Origin: Bog-950 sp044228435
GTDB lineage: Bacteria > Bacteroidota > Bacteroidia > Chitinophagales > LD1
Reading direction: 5' to 3'
NCBI GenBank assembly: GCA_044228435.1
Contig: JBGAUW010000011.1
Span: 1 to 64,000, forward strand
Length of the DNA: 64,000 nt
The position numbers were made by a program, and so were the translations under genes. Below, one piece after another: positions 62,101 through 64,000 of this stretch; the first letter of the stretch is position 1; each line of letters opens with the position of its first letter. The notes beneath the pieces were generated by a model, which saw nothing but the letters and a program-made list of their open reading frames with translations, had not been told where the DNA came from and did no database searches.

Positions 62101-64000
62101 AGTGCCGCTTTGCCCCGCGGAATTATGCCACCGTATATTATAGGCCAGGGTACTTCTCCGGTCGAGGAGGGTAATAAGATATTGAGTACGGCCTCCGTTA
62201 CAAAATATGCCCGTACAAATGCAGAGGATACTACCGTTTTTATAGTAGACCGCACATGCAAAGCAATTAGCTATGAAATTGTACAGCAGAATTGGGAAGA
62301 TGTTTTTATACTTAAAAACCGCGTGTTTAATGCAATCCTGCCAGGCAATGTAGATGATATCGTTTTTCCAGTTATTGGTTTTAGTGTATCGTATTATGAT
62401 GCACCTGATGCATTTGGCGATGGATTATTACCACTTGGTACATTAGGAAAGCATGGCGCCGCAGCACGCACTGAAACGCTCGTGCTTACCGATAAGAATA
62501 TTGAAGATGCCTATGGCGCTGGTAACACGCCTATATTTTTTCAGCCAACCACGCCAACCTTAACCGATTTTACAACGGCTGGCTATCCGGCTGATTTTTA
62601 CAACAGCCTGCAAAATGGCGATGTGCGCTTAGGTTACAAGAGGCACGATATGAGCACCGAGCCGGAGTATATGGATGGCTGGTATGCCGAAAGCGGCAGA
62701 ACTAAGTATGATTGGCAGGATTTGTTGATAAGTAACCCCACCGGTTTGGTATTGGCTACAAAAGATGTATTTAATAGTTGGAACGCTATTGAATACGACG
62801 ATTATAATATGATGCCCGAAAAGGCTAAGCAATACTTAACTTTGCACCCTACGGCCGGCGATGCGCTCGAAACAAAGGCTGAATACGATTACCGCGTAAT
62901 GCAGGCTAGTTTAATTACCGACCCCAATGGCAATCGTGCTATTTTCGGCTTTTCGCCGTTAGGTTTGCTATTACAAAGTGGAGTAATTGGAAAAGATACC
63001 ATTAATCTACCTTATCCTACCTATGTAGCTGAGGGAGATTTGAAAAGTGAAAACATAGTTGGCGGCAAACGGGTAATTGATTACGAGCCCAGCGTAAAAA
63101 TGGAGTATGATTTTTTTGCATTTTTAAACGATGGTAACCCTGTTTGGGTAAAAACAATACAACGCGAAACACACTGGCAGCCTGACCATGACCCCGATGC
63201 TCCAACTATAGTAAAGGTAGAATATACCGATGGCTTTGGGCGGTTATTGCAAACCCGCAGCCAGGCTGAAGATGTAATATTTGGCGACCAAACTTTTGGC
63301 GATAGTGGTTTACCTGAAGACCAAAGCGCGCCTAACCAACCAGCTATTGGTATTGAACGTTTACCAGGCGACCCTTTAAACGTAGTAGTTAGCGGCTGGA
63401 AAATTTACAACAACAAAGGAAAGGTAGTAGAGCAGTATGAACCATTTTTTGATAAAGGCTTTAATTACTCGCCCCCTTTTAATGGTGCCCTCTCTGGCTT
63501 AACCGGAGCTACAGGGGGCTTAGGCGAAAGGATACGAATGTTTTATGATACCCGAGGCAACCTTATCCGAACAATAAACCCCGATAATAGTGAGCAATGG
63601 GTAATACACGGGGTTCCTGATACATTAAGCAGTGTAGCAGTAAATAACCACTGGAGTTTTAAAGGGTATACACCAACCCCGTGGGAGAGTTATACATATG
63701 ATGCGAACGATTTGGCCCCGGCTACAAGTGGTATTTCTTTTGGACACGACTATACTCCCAAAACTACAATTGTTAATTCCTTAGGGCGTACTGTTAAAGC
63801 TAAGGACAGATTAAGTCAAAATCATTCTGATGAAGTTATAATGTACTACGAATTTGATATCCGTAATAATCTAATCCGTATTACAGACCCATTTGGTAGA
63901 AGTTCATTTACCTATAGTCATTCTATAGCAAACAAAACACTTGAGATTTATAATATTGATACTGGCAGTAAAAAAAATGTAGCCGATGTTTTGGGTAAAA
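59128..64000 (+). CDS. tcB: TcB (SpvB/Rhs) toxin complex subunit, cut by window edge
   Basis: The frame is open from ATG 59128 through the end (1624 codons seen). The start MSSPISTPKGGGAVSGLGEK, then FSPDLFTGTGNFSVPIAL, is the SpvB-type N-terminus. From about residue 378 come FG-GAP-like propeller repeats (GNGLPDIVQIEG, GNGRTDLLVNG, GDGVTDVLRNG, GDGLQDIVQV, GDGLSDLIYV), matching the TcdB middle region. From about 1470 the first RHS/YD repeats appear (YDTRGNLIRTINPDN, IRNNLIRITDPFG). TcB forms the propeller docking to TcA and half of the cocoon holding the toxic TcC C-terminus. Because RHS repeats are still running at residue 1624, this may be a TcB-TcC fusion. The RHS core cleavage site and the variable toxin domain lie beyond the window. 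It is probably co-transcribed with tcA. Confidence 0.93.
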   Translation, partial: MSSPISTPKGGGAVSGLGEKFSPDLFTGTGNFSVPIALPPGRNGFQPELGLQYSTGSGNGPFGLGWNLSVPGVMRKTAKGVPQYDEEKDTFILSGAEDLIAVKKGDIRYVQSGSNLAKDNMAGITPLVGETGVITQYRPRTEGLFAKIFHLKTNLRNCWKVMSKNGLTSWYGSKESFDSDLSLVQNPDNAGSIFAWKLTRTEDTFGNHILYFYQKDAVRQNDYHRWDQNYLSEIKYADYSLTPFSGVGTAYMCRVQFNYTTRSDAFSDFKAGFEVRTTQRCEQIQIFTNPIEGEIKTRTYHFQYSDEILPEDERPYNGVSLLCKVEVEGHDGAVSEFLPPLEFRYTHFKPSQQKFKRIEGEQMPLASLANPGFELIDMFGNGLPDIVQIEGVVRYWRNLGDGKFDIPRVMKDAPSGYSLGDPDVQLVDANGNGRTDLLVNGAKLSGYFGMRHDGSWDTKAFKKYKYAPSFSFADPEVKMLDLTGDGVTDVLRNGASFECFFQDKNNGWVETKRIPKKQLEDFPNVSFADPRIKLADMSGDGLQDIVQVNSGSVKYWPNLGYGNFAKPVVMKNSPRFQFPVDLAKVQLADIDGDGLSDLIYVDTDKITFWINQSGNGWSAPFEISGTPFVTNLNGVRVADIYGNGTAGILYSFDAASSSQQHRWYFLDLTGSIKPYLLHEMDNNMGSLTRTSYLPSTRYYLADQYGANPFDAKMARKFNKRNPWKTTLPFPVQVVSRVEVIDELSKGKLTTEYVYHHGYWDGGEREFRGFGRVDQRDSEAFERYNTVSPAPMDGVNASFNSSFTSSDGHELEFTPTIFEHYSPPVETRNWFHLGPIGDEFGDWMEIDFSNEYFADDPNVLQRDAVTFNLLQTLPRRAKRDAIRVWRGSSLRSELYALDEKEEGEYIAGAGGRPYTVSESQYGIRLEATPEANTINSPLGSEVLVVPKETSGYVFFSFATGSRTAQWERGYDPMVQFSFTTNYDEYGQPGLQLSAALPRGIMPPYIIGQGTSPVEEGNKILSTASVTKYARTNAEDTTVFIVDRTCKAISYEIVQQNWEDVFILKNRVFNAILPGNVDDIVFPVIGFSVSYYDAPDAFGDGLLPLGTLGKHGAAARTETLVLTDKNIEDAYGAGNTPIFFQPTTPTLTDFTTAGYPADFYNSLQNGDVRLGYKRHDMSTEPEYMDGWYAESGRTKYDWQDLLISNPTGLVLATKDVFNSWNAIEYDDYNMMPEKAKQYLTLHPTAGDALETKAEYDYRVMQASLITDPNGNRAIFGFSPLGLLLQSGVIGKDTINLPYPTYVAEGDLKSENIVGGKRVIDYEPSVKMEYDFFAFLNDGNPVWVKTIQRETHWQPDHDPDAPTIVKVEYTDGFGRLLQTRSQAEDVIFGDQTFGDSGLPEDQSAPNQPAIGIERLPGDPLNVVVSGWKIYNNKGKVVEQYEPFFDKGFNYSPPFNGALSGLTGATGGLGERIRMFYDTRGNLIRTINPDNSEQWVIHGVPDTLSSVAVNNHWSFKGYTPTPWESYTYDANDLAPATSGISFGHDYTPKTTIVNSLGRTVKAKDRLSQNHSDEVIMYYEFDIRNNLIRITDPFGRSSFTYSHSIANKTLEIYNIDTGSKKNVADVLGK

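Noticed and set aside
42118..64000. Tc locus as part of a prophage or genomic island with defined ends
   Set aside because: No integrase, transposase, tRNA boundary or phage structural gene is seen in the window, and the right end is outside it.

Overview
The window comes from a member of the Bacteroidota. The main evidence is a set of type IX secretion (T9SS) signatures: a giant adhesin ending in a gliding-motility-type (type B) sorting domain, a PorP/SprF partner next to it, a second cell-surface protein with a type A sorting tail, and a SASA-type lipoprotein. Bacteroidota-style -7 boxes (TAnnTTTG) and the absence of clear Shine-Dalgarno sites agree with this. Order and family cannot be fixed from sequence alone; a Chitinophagales- or Sphingobacteriales-like organism would fit.

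Left part (1-36.8 kb), cell surface. A small secreted protein (40-615) and a helical-repeat protein (651-2075, minus) converge on a bidirectional terminator. A single 23.7-kb gene (2598-26321, 7907 aa) follows. It encodes a SprB-like adhesin with N-terminal Ig/PKD domains, about 72 Ig-like modules of about 90 residues, five or more PKD domains and a T9SS type B tail. The modules form two families, and a higher-order period of five modules runs through both in an unbroken register. Directly downstream are the PorP/SprF protein, a SASA-family esterase lipoprotein, a Cd/Zn-type P1B ATPase with an altered phosphorylation motif (DKTRT instead of DKTGT) and a 1950-aa T9SS type A protein carrying three 213-bp tandem repeats.

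Middle part (36.8-42.0 kb), all minus strand. Two paralogous NarL/FixJ-type response regulators flank a PAS histidine kinase and a three-gene cluster: a small helical protein, an unrecognised 221-aa protein and an M15-type (LAS) peptidoglycan peptidase. A 15-nt near-palindromic word occurs upstream of the three-gene cluster and again in the divergent promoter region at 42.0 kb.

Right part (42.1-64.0 kb), plus strand. A four-TM membrane protein precedes a Tc (toxin complex) locus. This consists of a 3612-aa TcA pore subunit (43513-54351) and, at the right edge, a TcB/SpvB-Rhs cocoon subunit (59128 to beyond 64000). Between them are five tightly packed genes: an unknown 492-aa protein, a two-domain glycosyltransferase ending in a GT25 domain, a SAM methyltransferase, a second GT25 protein and a second, paralogous methyltransferase. 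A doubled GT25-methyltransferase set between tcA and tcB is the best candidate here for an undescribed system. One model is that a glycan or the toxin itself is decorated, that release depends on the nearby peptidoglycan peptidase, and that the adjacent two-component genes control expression. All three links are inferred from gene order.

No tRNA, rRNA, CRISPR array, transposase or integrase was recognised.
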